Shown here: positions 54,278-63,383 of the stretch, piece after piece
Position numbering within the stretch: the first letter of the stretch is position 1
How the letters are laid out: each line of letters starts with the position of its first letter
NCBI GenBank assembly: GCA_947495135.1
Contig: CANLXN010000013.1
Coordinates: forward strand, 1 to 64,000
Direction: 5' to 3'
DNA: 64,000 bases
Origin: an uncultured Flavobacteriaceae bacterium
GTDB lineage: Bacteria; Bacteroidota; Bacteroidia; Flavobacteriales; Flavobacteriaceae
Translations under genes and position numbers: made by a program
The notes under the pieces: generated by a model
Databases searched by the model: none
What the model saw: only the letters and a program-made list of their open reading frames with translations
Told to the model about the DNA's origin: nothing

Positions 54278-55909
54278 TTGAAATCAACTAACTTAAAATA
54301 TCTCTTCCTGCTTTTAGCATTTGGAATTTTGTCTTGCGGCAAAAACCATGAAATAACACCCCAAGAACACCAATGGTTAAATGATCAAGATAGTCTAGTA
54401 GTTTCCCTATTCCCCTATTACGCGCCCTATCAATTCAAAAACAAAAGCGGAATTACCGACGGAGTTTTTGTCGATTATTTGGAGCTTTTAGAAGAGAAAA
54501 TGAATTACAAATTCAAAAAAGTTCAATATTCTAAATGGTCCAATGTTTTAAAAGACGTAAAAACTGGAAAAATTGACGTTGTACTAGAAATACAATCGAC
54601 ACAAGACCGGGCTAATCATTTACAATTTTATGAGTTAGATTTTGAATCCCCGCAAACAATTGTTACCAGAAAAGGAGAAGTTGCTGGTACTAAATTATCA
54701 GACTACAATGGCAAGAATATGACATTGCCTAAAGATTATGCAATTACAGAGGTTATAAAGGCCAACTACCCAGAGATAAATATTACAGAACACGAAGGAG
54801 ATTCTCTTTGTTTAAAACTACTCAACAGTGGTGAGTACGATGCATTTGTTGGCCCTAGAGCGGTTGTAAATCACTATAAAAGGGTTGAGCTTCTCAATAA
54901 TATTACAACAGTTTCTAACACCTCTTACAAATACAACCCGGGAATTGCAGTTCAAAAGGATAATGAGATGCTTAATCGTATTTTTAAGAAAGCTACCTTA
55001 TTAGTAACAAAAAAAGAAAGACAGGGTATCGTCCGAAATTGGCTCTTTAATGAAATCAAGCCTTTTTATGCAACTACAGAATTTTGGCTAAAAGCATTTC
55101 TATTTGCGCTCTTCGTTCTCTTATGTGTAGGTATTTTTAATCGTTATCTCAAGTTTAAAGTGGATCAGCGTACCAAGGATCTTTTATTAGCCACCCAAAA
55201 AGCAGAGGAGAGTAATATTTTAAAGAGTCAATTTATTCGTAATATTTCTCATGAAATACGCACTCCCCTAAACGGTATTATTGGTTTTTCGGAATTACTT
55301 CTTCGAAAGAAAATTTCAGAAGAGAAAAGAAAAACTTTTACTACTAATATATCAAAAAGTGCATCACATTTAACAGAGGTTGTGGGTACTGTGCAAGAAG
55401 TAGCCAATTTACAATCCGAAAAATCATCAAAAACAATTGATTTTATCGATATTGAAGCTCTTCTGGAACAAATTGTAAGTGAAAACATAACAAAAGCAAA
55501 AAAGAAAAGCCTCACCATTAAATTGCTCAAAAACAATTACTTCCCAAACGCAGTAGTGGGCTTAGACGGACAAAGACTAAAAACAGCCTTGCAGCAAATT
55601 ATTGATAACGCTATCAAGTTTACGGAAAAAGGAGCTGTGTTACTCGCATATGAAATAACAAATGATGAACTTAAAATTATTATCAAGGATACCGGAATTG
55701 GTATCACCACGAACAATGAAGAGGTGATTTTCAAAAGCTTTGCCCAACTGCAACATGAAATTTCTAAGAAATACAGCGGACTAGGCCTGGGACTAACTAT
55801 AGCTAGGGAGCATATTGTAATCATGGGTGGTAATATTACGTATGTTTCGAGAATAGGTGAAGGCTCGGTTTTTAATGTAAAACTACCCTATACCCCAATG
55901 ACCAGTTAA
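54278..55909 (+). CDS. Sensor histidine kinase with N-terminal solute-binding (SBP family 3) domain
   Basis: No ATG start is available. TTG at 54278 gives 543 residues with a clean lipoprotein-type signal (LAFGILSC, Cys20); a TTG at 54260 is the alternative. A family-3 solute-binding domain spans ~25-255 (DSLVVSLFPYYAPYQFKNKSG, ITDGVFVDYLELLEE, SGEYDAFVGPRAVVNHY). A transmembrane helix follows (~269-287), then DHp with His325 (FIRNISHEIRTPLNGI) and an HATPase with N-box QQIIDNAIKF, DTGIG and GLGLGL. It lacks a receiver domain. The adjacent gene has the same sensor but a receiver instead of a kinase. Confidence 0.92.
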   Translation: MKSTNLKYLFLLLAFGILSCGKNHEITPQEHQWLNDQDSLVVSLFPYYAPYQFKNKSGITDGVFVDYLELLEEKMNYKFKKVQYSKWSNVLKDVKTGKIDVVLEIQSTQDRANHLQFYELDFESPQTIVTRKGEVAGTKLSDYNGKNMTLPKDYAITEVIKANYPEINITEHEGDSLCLKLLNSGEYDAFVGPRAVVNHYKRVELLNNITTVSNTSYKYNPGIAVQKDNEMLNRIFKKATLLVTKKERQGIVRNWLFNEIKPFYATTEFWLKAFLFALFVLLCVGIFNRYLKFKVDQRTKDLLLATQKAEESNILKSQFIRNISHEIRTPLNGIIGFSELLLRKKISEEKRKTFTTNISKSASHLTEVVGTVQEVANLQSEKSSKTIDFIDIEALLEQIVSENITKAKKKSLTIKLLKNNYFPNAVVGLDGQRLKTALQQIIDNAIKFTEKGAVLLAYEITNDELKIIIKDTGIGITTNNEEVIFKSFAQLQHEISKKYSGLGLGLTIAREHIVIMGGNITYVSRIGEGSVFNVKLPYTPMTS

Positions 55910-55916
55910 TTTTGTG

Positions 55917-57536
55917 ATGAAAAAAACACTCCACATATTTACATTATTAATAACCTTTCTGCCAATTTGGTCTGGGTGCGAAACCAAATCTCTTTTAACA
56001 GAAGAAGAGCAAGCCTATCTTCAAAATAGTGAGGCTATTTCTGTTGCCTTATACCCTTATTTTCCACCGTATCAGTATGCTGGAAAAAGGGGCGGCACTC
56101 AAGGAATATTTTGTGATTACCTGGAACTCATAGAACGAAAAATTGATTATCGTTTTCAAAGAAAAGAGTATCTAAGTTGGCCTCAAGTGCTGGAGGATGC
56201 GAAAAACAAAAAATTGGATATAATCTTAGAAGCACAAGCTACTCCGGAGCGCAGTGAATACCTTAAATTTTATGATAATTTCTTCGAATCTGATTTTGTA
56301 ATCGTTACCAGAAAAAATAATACAGATATTAATACAGTCAACTCACTTAAAGGGAAGACGGTTATAATTTCCAAAGGTTTTTCAGTAGAGGAACTACTGA
56401 AATCGGTTGCGCCAGATTTTAAAATGAAATTAGGGGAAAACGACATCCAATCTCTCATACAACTAAGTAATGGTGAAGGAGATGCTTTTGTAGGCCCAAA
56501 TGCGGTTGCGAATTACATCATACAGTCCCAAAATATTACAAACCTTGAAATTAAGTCTAAAATTGGCAAGAGCTATAAACCGAGTATTGCTGTGGCAAGT
56601 GACAACAGATTGTTGAATAGTATTATTCTAAAAGCAACCTCAAGTATTTCAAACGAGGAGCGCGAAAAATTAAAATACAACTGGCTCTACACACAGATAA
56701 AGCCTTTCTATTTAAGAAGTAAATTTTGGATCATATTTATACCCGTTTTGCTTGCGATAACTGTGGTTTTAATGTCCCTAAATGGTTATCTAAAAAAGAA
56801 AATCGATAAAAGAACACTCCAATTGGAAGAAAAAAAGCGTTTAGCTGAAAAGGATACTCAATTTAAAATGCACTTTATAGACAATTCTAATGAGCAATTG
56901 GCAATTCCTTTAAGAAAGATTAAGCAATATACAGATCAATTGAGCAAAGTAACTAATGACGAAAAAACGATTAAAAAACTGGCAACCGATATAATTGAAG
57001 AAGGAAATCAAATTATTACTAATCTGAGCAATATTCTTGAAAAAGGCGTTCGTAGAAATGAGGGCCTAAAGGAGATCCAAATTTCAACAACTGGGGGAAA
57101 AGCACAAACCGGAGAAACCATCTCAAGTGGGATTGCCAATCCTTACACCATTTTAATCGCGGAGGACGGAGACATCAACTACTTATTATTAAGCACTTTA
57201 CTGAACAAAATCGATGACTTATCATTGAATATTCATCGAGCAGTTAATGGAAAGGAAGCTGTAAAGTATGCTGAAGAAAATAGCAATATAGATCTGGTAT
57301 TTATGGACCTTAAAATGCCCATTATGGATGGCTATGAAGCCACTCAAAAAATAAAACAGATCAACCCATTAGTGCCAATAATTGTTCAAACGGCGTTTAC
57401 ATCCCAACAAGCAATGGATTTAGCCTATGAAGCTGGCTGTGACGACTATATCTTGAAACCGATTAAACTTGCTGTTTTACGTGTAAAGACATCACAATTC
57501 CTCCATAGCAAACAACCAAAACAAAACTCAAATTAG
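55917..57536 (+). CDS. SBP-domain sensor with degenerate kinase region and C-terminal receiver
   Basis: From the ATG at 55917 (GTG at 55914 also possible) the protein has 539 residues. A lipobox-like signal (WSGC, Cys21) and an SBP family 3 domain (~35-260) mirror the previous gene. A TM helix (~270-290) follows. In the DHp-like segment the phosphoacceptor His is replaced by Asn325 (FIDNSNEQLAIPLRKI), and there is no HATPase. A full receiver (~411-530) is present with Asp417, phosphoacceptor Asp464 (FMDLKMP), Thr492 and Lys514 (ILKPI). It starts 7 bp after the kinase stop. It looks like the receiver half of a hybrid kinase that arose by duplication. Confidence 0.9.
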   Translation: MKKTLHIFTLLITFLPIWSGCETKSLLTEEEQAYLQNSEAISVALYPYFPPYQYAGKRGGTQGIFCDYLELIERKIDYRFQRKEYLSWPQVLEDAKNKKLDIILEAQATPERSEYLKFYDNFFESDFVIVTRKNNTDINTVNSLKGKTVIISKGFSVEELLKSVAPDFKMKLGENDIQSLIQLSNGEGDAFVGPNAVANYIIQSQNITNLEIKSKIGKSYKPSIAVASDNRLLNSIILKATSSISNEEREKLKYNWLYTQIKPFYLRSKFWIIFIPVLLAITVVLMSLNGYLKKKIDKRTLQLEEKKRLAEKDTQFKMHFIDNSNEQLAIPLRKIKQYTDQLSKVTNDEKTIKKLATDIIEEGNQIITNLSNILEKGVRRNEGLKEIQISTTGGKAQTGETISSGIANPYTILIAEDGDINYLLLSTLLNKIDDLSLNIHRAVNGKEAVKYAEENSNIDLVFMDLKMPIMDGYEATQKIKQINPLVPIIVQTAFTSQQAMDLAYEAGCDDYILKPIKLAVLRVKTSQFLHSKQPKQNSN

Positions 57537-57566
57537 CTCCCGCAGTAGCTTTATTCATTTAAAGAT

Positions 57567-58133
57567 ATGTCTTTACACTATTATAAAATCTATAAACCAT
57601 ACGGCTATTTAAGTCAGTTTATTAGCAATCAGCGAGGCAATCACAAGAAAAAATATCTTGGAGAGCTACACCAGTTCCCAGACAATATAATGGCAGTTGG
57701 TAGATTAGATGAAACTAGTGAAGGACTCTTGTTTCTAACAACCGATGGAAAGTTTAGTAATAGAACCAACAGTCGAGGTGTAGAAAAAGAATACTATGCT
57801 CAGGTAGATGGAATGATTACCCCAAGTGCTGTGAAATTACTTGAAACTGGCATAGATATCAGTATACATGGAAAAAACTACCGAACACTTCCATGCAAGG
57901 CAAAAATAATTCCTATTCCCCTCCTACCTCCCACTCCACAGCATATTCGAGACGATCGTCATGGACCTACCTCGTGGGTGTCTATTGTGTTAACCGAAGG
58001 GAAATTTCGACAGGTACGCAAAATGACGGCAGCGGTTGGTTTTCCCACCTTACGACTTGCGCGCGTGCGCATTGGTAACGAAATACTTGGAGATATGCAG
58101 CCTGGGGATTGCCTGCCTATTAATCCAGATTGA
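57567..58133 (+). CDS. rluE: RsuA/RluE-family pseudouridine synthase
   Basis: The 188-residue protein starts with YYKIYKPYGYLSQF, then VGRLDETSEGLLFLTTDG with catalytic Asp48, EKEYYAQVDG and LTEGKFRQVRKMTAAVGFPTLRLARVRIG. The lack of an S4 domain and short length fit RluE (pseudouridine 2457 in 23S rRNA) better than RsuA or RluB; the exact target is by family inference. It follows the sensor pair in the same direction with only 30 bp between, so may be co-transcribed although functionally unrelated. Confidence 0.88.
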   Translation: MSLHYYKIYKPYGYLSQFISNQRGNHKKKYLGELHQFPDNIMAVGRLDETSEGLLFLTTDGKFSNRTNSRGVEKEYYAQVDGMITPSAVKLLETGIDISIHGKNYRTLPCKAKIIPIPLLPPTPQHIRDDRHGPTSWVSIVLTEGKFRQVRKMTAAVGFPTLRLARVRIGNEILGDMQPGDCLPINPD

Positions 58134-58320
58134 GTATACCCCTATTTTCTTTATAAACTGCGCTTCGAATATTACTAAACTTCCAGGTACACCATCTAAA
58201 TTTTCGGCTTTCGATGTGAGGACTGAACGCTGCAAAACTTGTTTTAGGTACACATTCTATCCTTCAGATATTGCTGTAGGTATATTTCGGTAGGCGCAAC
58301 ACCTATTTTTATGTTTTCTG
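58134..58320. other. Intergenic region after rluE
   Basis: This ~190-bp stretch is the left part of a ~530-bp gap between rluE and the sensor kinase. It holds a weak hairpin near 58291-58305 (TAGG...CCTA) with five T following on the plus strand, a possible rluE terminator. No reading frame on either strand looks coding. Confidence 0.4.
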
Positions 58321-58422
58321 TTATGGGATGAATAGCCATAACTGCTGCAAGAACATTTCGGCATAAAAAAATAGAAGTATAATAGTTAAACTGAATACAA
58401 GGTTTTGGATGGTTGTTTTCAT
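58321..58422 (-). CDS. Possible 33-residue single-pass membrane peptide
   Basis: ATG at 58422 to TAA (58323-58321), 33 codons. The sequence has a short polar head (MKTTIQN) and then a hydrophobic helix rich in L, I and F, which ends QQLWLFIP. On the minus strand the start is preceded at a proper distance by a purine-rich AAAAGGGAAC, a plausible ribosome binding site. No homologue is recognised, and a single sequence cannot prove coding; the AT-rich gap could yield such a frame by chance. Confidence 0.35.
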   Translation of the reverse strand: MKTTIQNLVFSLTIILLFFYAEMFLQQLWLFIP

Positions 58423-58619
58423 GATGTTCCCTTTTTATAATATGACATCAAATTTGGGCACCCGCTAGTGTATACCATGTTAACAGTGCGGTTAAAAATT
58501 GGTTAATAAGTTTCTCTTAGAATAAGTTCTGGCATTAACATTGAATACGAACACTATTAAATAATACCGTTGAGCGAGGAATTAACGTTAATGAACGGTT
58601 AACGCTGCTGTCCAAGGTG

Positions 58620-58647
58620 CTGAACGTACGCATTATCGCTACATTTG
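58620..58647 (+). promoter_or_regulatory. Putative promoter of the sensor kinase/response regulator operon
   Basis: TACATTTG at 58640-58647 matches TAnnTTTG exactly. CTG (for TTG) lies 17 bases upstream at 58620-58622. The ATG at 58666 follows ~18 bases later. The element overlaps an upstream TTG in the coding frame, which supports choosing the later ATG. Confidence 0.5.
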
Positions 58648-58665
58648 GACTGTTCAACCAACTAT

Positions 58666-60063
58666 ATGAAAGACAAGATTACCATATTAATAGTAACCTC
58701 CATCGTCGCTTTGTTAGCACTATCTTCGATTCAGGGGTATCTCATTAATGAATCGTACCAGTTAAAAAAGAAAGCCTTTCTTTCCGAAACAGATGATGCG
58801 ATGTCTCATATTCATTTTGAGAAGGAAACTGGTGGCCTGTTCGATGAGTGGGTAGAAGATCTTAAGAATCATTTGGCCGATTATAAGAGTGATCGAATTA
58901 CTAAACAAGAAGTGATAAAGCGGTCAAAGCTCATGGCAGACTCTTTGAACAAAGCATATACCTTGGCGTACGAAAAGAAGCTAGATACCCTAGATTTAGG
59001 CTATGAAGTGAATTATAAAACGAATTTGGTCGCCATTAACATAATTGAAAATAGAATAGGCGATTCGATCTATCCATTTTTAAGAGGAGAGAAGACAAAA
59101 CTATTTGGCGAAGATTTCAACGAAAATGAAGCCATTACCATCAATGTGTCTCGCCTGTTTTCAGAATACGACTATATCACCAATGAGGAAGATCAAATTG
59201 TAACGAAGAGCTTCGATCTTGAAGTGAAGACAGAACAACGTATTCTTATTAAGGATTGGAAAAGCATTGTAATTGGCAGAATGTCCTTGCTCTTGGTGGC
59301 TTCTATTTCCATTTTTCTATTTGTAATAGGTTTGCTTTATTATTCTATTAAAAACCTGATCACTCAGAAGAAAACCGCCGAAATTAAAACAGATTTCATC
59401 AATAATATTACCCACGAACTCAAAACTCCCCTAGCCACATTAGGTATTGCTAGTAAAAGCCTTAGAAATGAGACTATAAAAAATGATGCGACGGCCTTTT
59501 CGAATACGTTGAGCATTGTAGAACGACAAAACAACCGATTACAAAAATTAATAGATCAAGTCTTAACCAACAGTCTAAGTAGTGAAGATATTGTTTTGAG
59601 CAAAGAAGGCGTATTGGATAATCAATACTTTAACGATCTGCTGCAGGATTTTAAACTATCGACACAGCGACAGGATATGATCATTATAGAAGAAATATTT
59701 GTACCAGAGGTGATGCTTCGAATCGATCGATTTCATTTTACCACCGCATTATTCAATATCCTTGAAAATGCAGTGAAGTACGGAAACAAGGAAAAAACTG
59801 AAATTAAAGTAGTCACACAATTAAAAAATGGTCATTACCATATTCGAATAAGTGATAATGGAGTTGGGATTTTGGAAAAAGATCAAAAGAATATTTTTGA
59901 TAAGTTCTACAGAGTGAGTGATGGAAACGTACACGACGTAAAAGGACTTGGTTTGGGGTTATTCTATACCAGCCAGATTGTGAAGGCACATGAAGGCTTC
60001 TTAAGCTTAGAAAGTGAAGTAAATAAAGGAACTACCTTTCATATAAAGATCCCCGTGAACTAA
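58666..60063 (+). CDS. Two-transmembrane sensor histidine kinase
   Basis: From the ATG at 58666 the protein has 465 residues (a TTG at 58645 lies in the promoter). TM1 is ~5-24 and TM2 ~205-228, enclosing a ~180-residue periplasmic domain with no recognised fold. The cytoplasmic part has DHp His250 (FINNITHELKTPLATLGIAS) and HATPase with N-box LFNILENAVKYGN, SDNGVGI and GLGLGLFYTSQIV. There is no HAMP domain. It overlaps the response regulator by one base (TAATG), so the two are translationally coupled. It resembles the RprX-type kinases of Bacteroidota. Confidence 0.93.
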   Translation: MKDKITILIVTSIVALLALSSIQGYLINESYQLKKKAFLSETDDAMSHIHFEKETGGLFDEWVEDLKNHLADYKSDRITKQEVIKRSKLMADSLNKAYTLAYEKKLDTLDLGYEVNYKTNLVAINIIENRIGDSIYPFLRGEKTKLFGEDFNENEAITINVSRLFSEYDYITNEEDQIVTKSFDLEVKTEQRILIKDWKSIVIGRMSLLLVASISIFLFVIGLLYYSIKNLITQKKTAEIKTDFINNITHELKTPLATLGIASKSLRNETIKNDATAFSNTLSIVERQNNRLQKLIDQVLTNSLSSEDIVLSKEGVLDNQYFNDLLQDFKLSTQRQDMIIIEEIFVPEVMLRIDRFHFTTALFNILENAVKYGNKEKTEIKVVTQLKNGHYHIRISDNGVGILEKDQKNIFDKFYRVSDGNVHDVKGLGLGLFYTSQIVKAHEGFLSLESEVNKGTTFHIKIPVN

Positions 60064-60770
60064 TGGAAAAAACGAGCATATTATTAGCAGAAGACGATTT
60101 TGACTTTGGAAGTATTCTGAAGCAATATCTAGAGATACACGGCTTTGAGGTTACTTGGGCACATGATGGCAAAGAGGCATTGGAGTTGTTTAGAAAACAT
60201 GAAAACTCATTTCATATTTGTGTATTTGATGTGATGATGCCAAAAATGGATGGTTTTAATTTAGCTGAAAAGGTTATTGAAATGAACCCTGAGATTCCTT
60301 TTGTATTTCTTACCGCTAAAAAAATGAAAGAAGATAAGATCAAAGGACTCAAATTAGGAGCCGATGATTATATCGTAAAACCTTTTGAAGCTGATATTTT
60401 AGTGCTCAGGCTTCAAAACATTTTAAAACGAGCGAAGCGCGCGGGAGTTTTAGAAAAAGTGACATCGAATTATCGCATAGGCGCCTATGTGTTTGATCCG
60501 ATAAACCATCAATTAAATCTGAATGGCGATGTACAACGCATTACTGAAAAAGAGGCACAACTTATTCAGTATTTATTCAGCAATAAAAACGAACTAATTA
60601 AAAGAGATGACTTGCTTATTAACGTTTGGGGAAATGACGATTTCTTCTCTGGTAGAAGTATGGACGTCTTTATTAGTAGGTTAAGAAAGTACTTTAAAGA
60701 AGACCCTGGCATATCAATTGATAGTACGCGTGGTGTAGGGTTAACTTTTAAAGTTATGATTTCGGAATAA
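60063..60770 (+). CDS. OmpR/PhoB-type response regulator
   Basis: The 235-residue protein has a receiver at ~1-120 with Glu10/Asp11/Asp12, phosphoacceptor Asp56 (VFDVMMP), Thr84 and Lys107 (IVKPF), and a winged-helix domain at ~135-232 (ITEKEAQLIQYLFSNK, GRSMDVFISRLRKYF, TRGVGLTFKV). The start ATG overlaps the kinase stop. It is the partner of the kinase by position. The following coiled-coil secreted protein is a plausible target or co-regulated gene. Confidence 0.94.
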   Translation: MEKTSILLAEDDFDFGSILKQYLEIHGFEVTWAHDGKEALELFRKHENSFHICVFDVMMPKMDGFNLAEKVIEMNPEIPFVFLTAKKMKEDKIKGLKLGADDYIVKPFEADILVLRLQNILKRAKRAGVLEKVTSNYRIGAYVFDPINHQLNLNGDVQRITEKEAQLIQYLFSNKNELIKRDDLLINVWGNDDFFSGRSMDVFISRLRKYFKEDPGISIDSTRGVGLTFKVMISE

Positions 60771-60875
60771 TGATTTGCGCACCATCAATTCATTACACTG
60801 AACAATTAAAAAGAATAAAAATAATTTAAGTGAGCTGAGGTAAATTTCAGCTACTTATTCAAAAAACATAGAACA

Positions 60876-62141
60876 ATGAAAACAATAGCAATAGTTTTGA
60901 CCCTAATTATGGGAAGTATATGGAATGTCGAGGCACAAACTACTCCAACACCTCCCCCGAGCCCAAGTGCAACAGTTTCGATTCATAGCGATTCTGACGA
61001 ATCAAATTCATCTTACAGTTATTCGCTTAAGGATAGCGATTCTAGTCAAAAAAATGGTAACACATCAATCTCTGTAAGTAGTAATGACAGTTCTTACAGC
61101 TTTTCGGCCAAACACTCTGGTGAGAAAGATCAGGAAATTAAGGAACTACTTTTAAGAGAAATGGGAACCAATAACCTCATGCAGTCCAAGAATAAATACA
61201 CCTGGATTGTGAGCTACGGTAACGACGATGTGTACGAAATTGAGTGGAAAAAAGGACGCCTAAGCATGGAAGTGGACAAAACGATCGCCGATAAAGAATT
61301 GGTAGATAAAATTACCGAAATTGGCAAAAATGCCAAAACCATCATCACCGGCAAAAGTGATCAAGACCGAAGTGTAGAAAGAGAACGAAGAGAAGTAGAT
61401 CGAAAGTTGCGAGAAGCAGACCGAATGAGACGGGAAGCCGAACGTCTTAGACAACGTGCCGAGAGAGACGCAGAAAGAATAAAGAGAGAGGCAGATCGTT
61501 TAGAGAACGATGCCAGACGTGCCGTAAGAGACGCTAGTAAAAGAGGAACTGTAAGCAACCCCGTTAGTGGGTTGCTTCAACGAGAATCGACCGTTTTTAC
61601 AGGAGAAGAGCGAAATAACAATTGGGTGTTACCAAAGCTGAATAAAGTACTTGTTGCTAGTTTGATAAAGGATGGAATTATAAAAGAGGGAGAAGATCTT
61701 AACTTATCGAAAGAGACTTCGTCTATTCATATAAACGGAACTAAATTAGAAGGCCGTGAAATGGTAAAATACATCAGATTGTTTATGGACAACGGAGTGA
61801 GACCAGATGTTCAATTTACCTATTATAGTAAAAGTTCGCATTTGGTGATTATCGATGAAAATCCAAGAATTGAAAACTTTCTAAGAACAGCTGAACGACA
61901 GGGGCTTATTAATTCATTAACTAAAAAAATGAACTTAGAGATCAATGGTAATTCAGTTCGATATGACGGGAAAGAACTTTCTCAACAAGAGGTTTCCAAT
62001 TTTAATAAGCTATTGTTAGAAAATCGAATTATTCCAGCGCCCGGCAAAACAATAACGATTATGTCCAAAGACAGCTATAAATTAGGGTACAGTATAGATA
62101 AGAAATCGCATATTGGAACTTGGGTTATGGGAGGAAACTAA
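60876..62141 (+). CDS. Exported coiled-coil protein with a C-terminal duplicated domain
   Basis: The 421-residue protein has a signal peptide at 1-20 (NVEA-Q). Residues ~21-80 are Ser/Pro-rich low complexity. A basic/acidic coiled coil spans 161-224, with many R-E-A-R and D-R repeats. The C-terminal part has two related copies of a ~50-residue motif (LNLSKETSSIHINGTKLEG... and MNLEINGNSVRYDGKELSQQ...), like the C-terminal repeats of some M56/BlaR1-associated proteins. No catalytic site is seen. It follows the OmpR-type two-component operon after 105 bp and may be its output. Confidence 0.75.
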   Translation: MKTIAIVLTLIMGSIWNVEAQTTPTPPPSPSATVSIHSDSDESNSSYSYSLKDSDSSQKNGNTSISVSSNDSSYSFSAKHSGEKDQEIKELLLREMGTNNLMQSKNKYTWIVSYGNDDVYEIEWKKGRLSMEVDKTIADKELVDKITEIGKNAKTIITGKSDQDRSVERERREVDRKLREADRMRREAERLRQRAERDAERIKREADRLENDARRAVRDASKRGTVSNPVSGLLQRESTVFTGEERNNNWVLPKLNKVLVASLIKDGIIKEGEDLNLSKETSSIHINGTKLEGREMVKYIRLFMDNGVRPDVQFTYYSKSSHLVIIDENPRIENFLRTAERQGLINSLTKKMNLEINGNSVRYDGKELSQQEVSNFNKLLLENRIIPAPGKTITIMSKDSYKLGYSIDKKSHIGTWVMGGN

Positions 62142-62174
62142 AAAATAGACTCTTTTGCAGAAGCAAGCAGTATT

Positions 62175-62465
62175 TCAACGCTCTTCTGGCGCAATATGCT
62201 TCTTCTGTAAAATTAGTTTTTCTACTTCGGAAATATCTTTTGGTTTGAAAACTCGTACTGCAGACGCCGGATACTTCTCAAGCGCTCCCTTCGGTCTTAC
62301 GGGCCTCTGTGTAAAGCCTCCACCACAGTTGGGGCATACATTTTGAAACAAATCCATCGCACACTCTTTACAATAGGTACACTCAAAAGTACAAATCATA
62401 GCCTCTGTACTATTAACAGGTAGTGCTTTATCACAATGTTCGCAGGAAGGCCGTAGTTCGAGCAT
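62175..62465 (-). CDS. DUF1272 zinc-binding protein
   Basis: The 96-residue protein begins MLELRPSCEHCDKALPVNS and has two Cys clusters: CEHC (8-11) and CTFECTYCKEC with CPNC, as in DUF1272. The Cys spacing suggests a small zinc ribbon. The C-terminal ~35 residues are basic (RPVRPKGALEKYP) and may bind nucleic acid. Function is unknown. It is last in a three-gene minus-strand run (63383 to 62175). Confidence 0.87.
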   Translation of the reverse strand: MLELRPSCEHCDKALPVNSTEAMICTFECTYCKECAMDLFQNVCPNCGGGFTQRPVRPKGALEKYPASAVRVFKPKDISEVEKLILQKKHIAPEER

Positions 62466-62476
62466 TTTCTTAGGCT

Positions 62477-63133
62477 TTATTCTTTAACAACTACAATAGT
62501 GGCTCGTCTACCAGTTAGAAGATTCCATTCCTTGGCCGAAATAATGAAACCATTTTCATCGTATACATGAAGTTCTGCAGTATTTGGGCCAGATTCTCCT
62601 TGATTCAGGGCCTCAAATACGATATGGTTTTCACCTTCATCCAAGGTAAGTGTAAAGCCAGAGAAACTACCAGATAAAAATACATTGGCTTGCACCAAAT
62701 CTTCATTTACAAACACTCGAATTCTATCGCCATCGACATATTCATGATCCCTGTATTTTACATCTACATAAACCGCAGAAGTTTTCACTTGTCCTAAACT
62801 TTGATCTTTGGCATATTTAGGCAATGGTTGTTTGTCTCTTGTAAAAGCTTTTGGTGTTTTCCCCACATTATTTTCGAGAAGTCCATCACTCTTGGTCATA
62901 TCGAACTTTTCGGGCTCCGTGTTGCCAAGATCCATTTGAGTCCGTGGATCTCTCTCATCCTTTGGCAAGGTAAGACTTGGTTGTTTCCTAGCTGGCATCT
63001 GCAAACCCGTAGGCTGTGACGTATTCTGCTCTTCTAATTCGAAAGTGACCGACTTAGTATTAGAGTCTATTTGTGCATTCGAAGAGTGAACTCCGAGAAC
63101 ACATACTAGTAAAAAGGTAATAACTAATCTCAT
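62477..63133 (-). CDS. Exported protein of unknown function
   Basis: From the ATG at 63133 the protein has 218 residues and a signal peptide of ~21 (VHSSNAQ); a longer frame starts with TTG at 63166. The N-terminal half is low-complexity with many charged residues and Pro; the C-terminal ~100 residues contain strands typical of an Ig-like beta-sandwich (SAVYVDVKYRDHEYVDGDRIRVFVNEDL ... FTLTLDEGENHIVFEALNQGESGPNTAELHVYDENG). The latter resembles cadherin-like or FNIII-type domains, but the match is not firm. It starts 11 bp before the DUF1272 start and 50 bp after the small membrane protein. Confidence 0.75.
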   Translation of the reverse strand: MRLVITFLLVCVLGVHSSNAQIDSNTKSVTFELEEQNTSQPTGLQMPARKQPSLTLPKDERDPRTQMDLGNTEPEKFDMTKSDGLLENNVGKTPKAFTRDKQPLPKYAKDQSLGQVKTSAVYVDVKYRDHEYVDGDRIRVFVNEDLVQANVFLSGSFSGFTLTLDEGENHIVFEALNQGESGPNTAELHVYDENGFIISAKEWNLLTGRRATIVVVKE

Positions 63134-63182
63134 TGGGAGCGAGTATTTTATTTTGCAAAGTATCAATAATTAAACCAAACAT

Positions 63183-63383
63183 TTATGCTTCCGTATCTTT
63201 TTCTGAAATATCTGAACTAATACCTTCTTTACCTCTACTTCTTTTCCGAAGAAAAAAGTAAAAACCAATGAGCGCTATCGGAACCACTCCATATAGTAGA
63301 ATCTGAAAAGGATCACTAAAATCTACTGGGGTATTATTTTGTGGATGTGGAACGTCTCTAGGTATTTGAAATAGAACAATCAT
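63183..63383 (-). CDS. 66-residue single-pass membrane protein
   Basis: From the ATG at 63383 the protein has 66 residues (a TTG at 63434 would add 17 basic residues). The N-terminal part is short and extracytoplasmic (IPRDVPHPQNNTPVDFSDP), then one transmembrane helix (FQILLYGVVPIALIGFYFFL) and a basic/acidic cytoplasmic tail (RKRSRGKEGISSDISEK). I do not recognise the family. It is first in the minus-strand run with the exported and DUF1272 proteins, separated by 50 and 11 bp. Confidence 0.7.
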   Translation of the reverse strand: MIVLFQIPRDVPHPQNNTPVDFSDPFQILLYGVVPIALIGFYFFLRKRSRGKEGISSDISEKDTEA

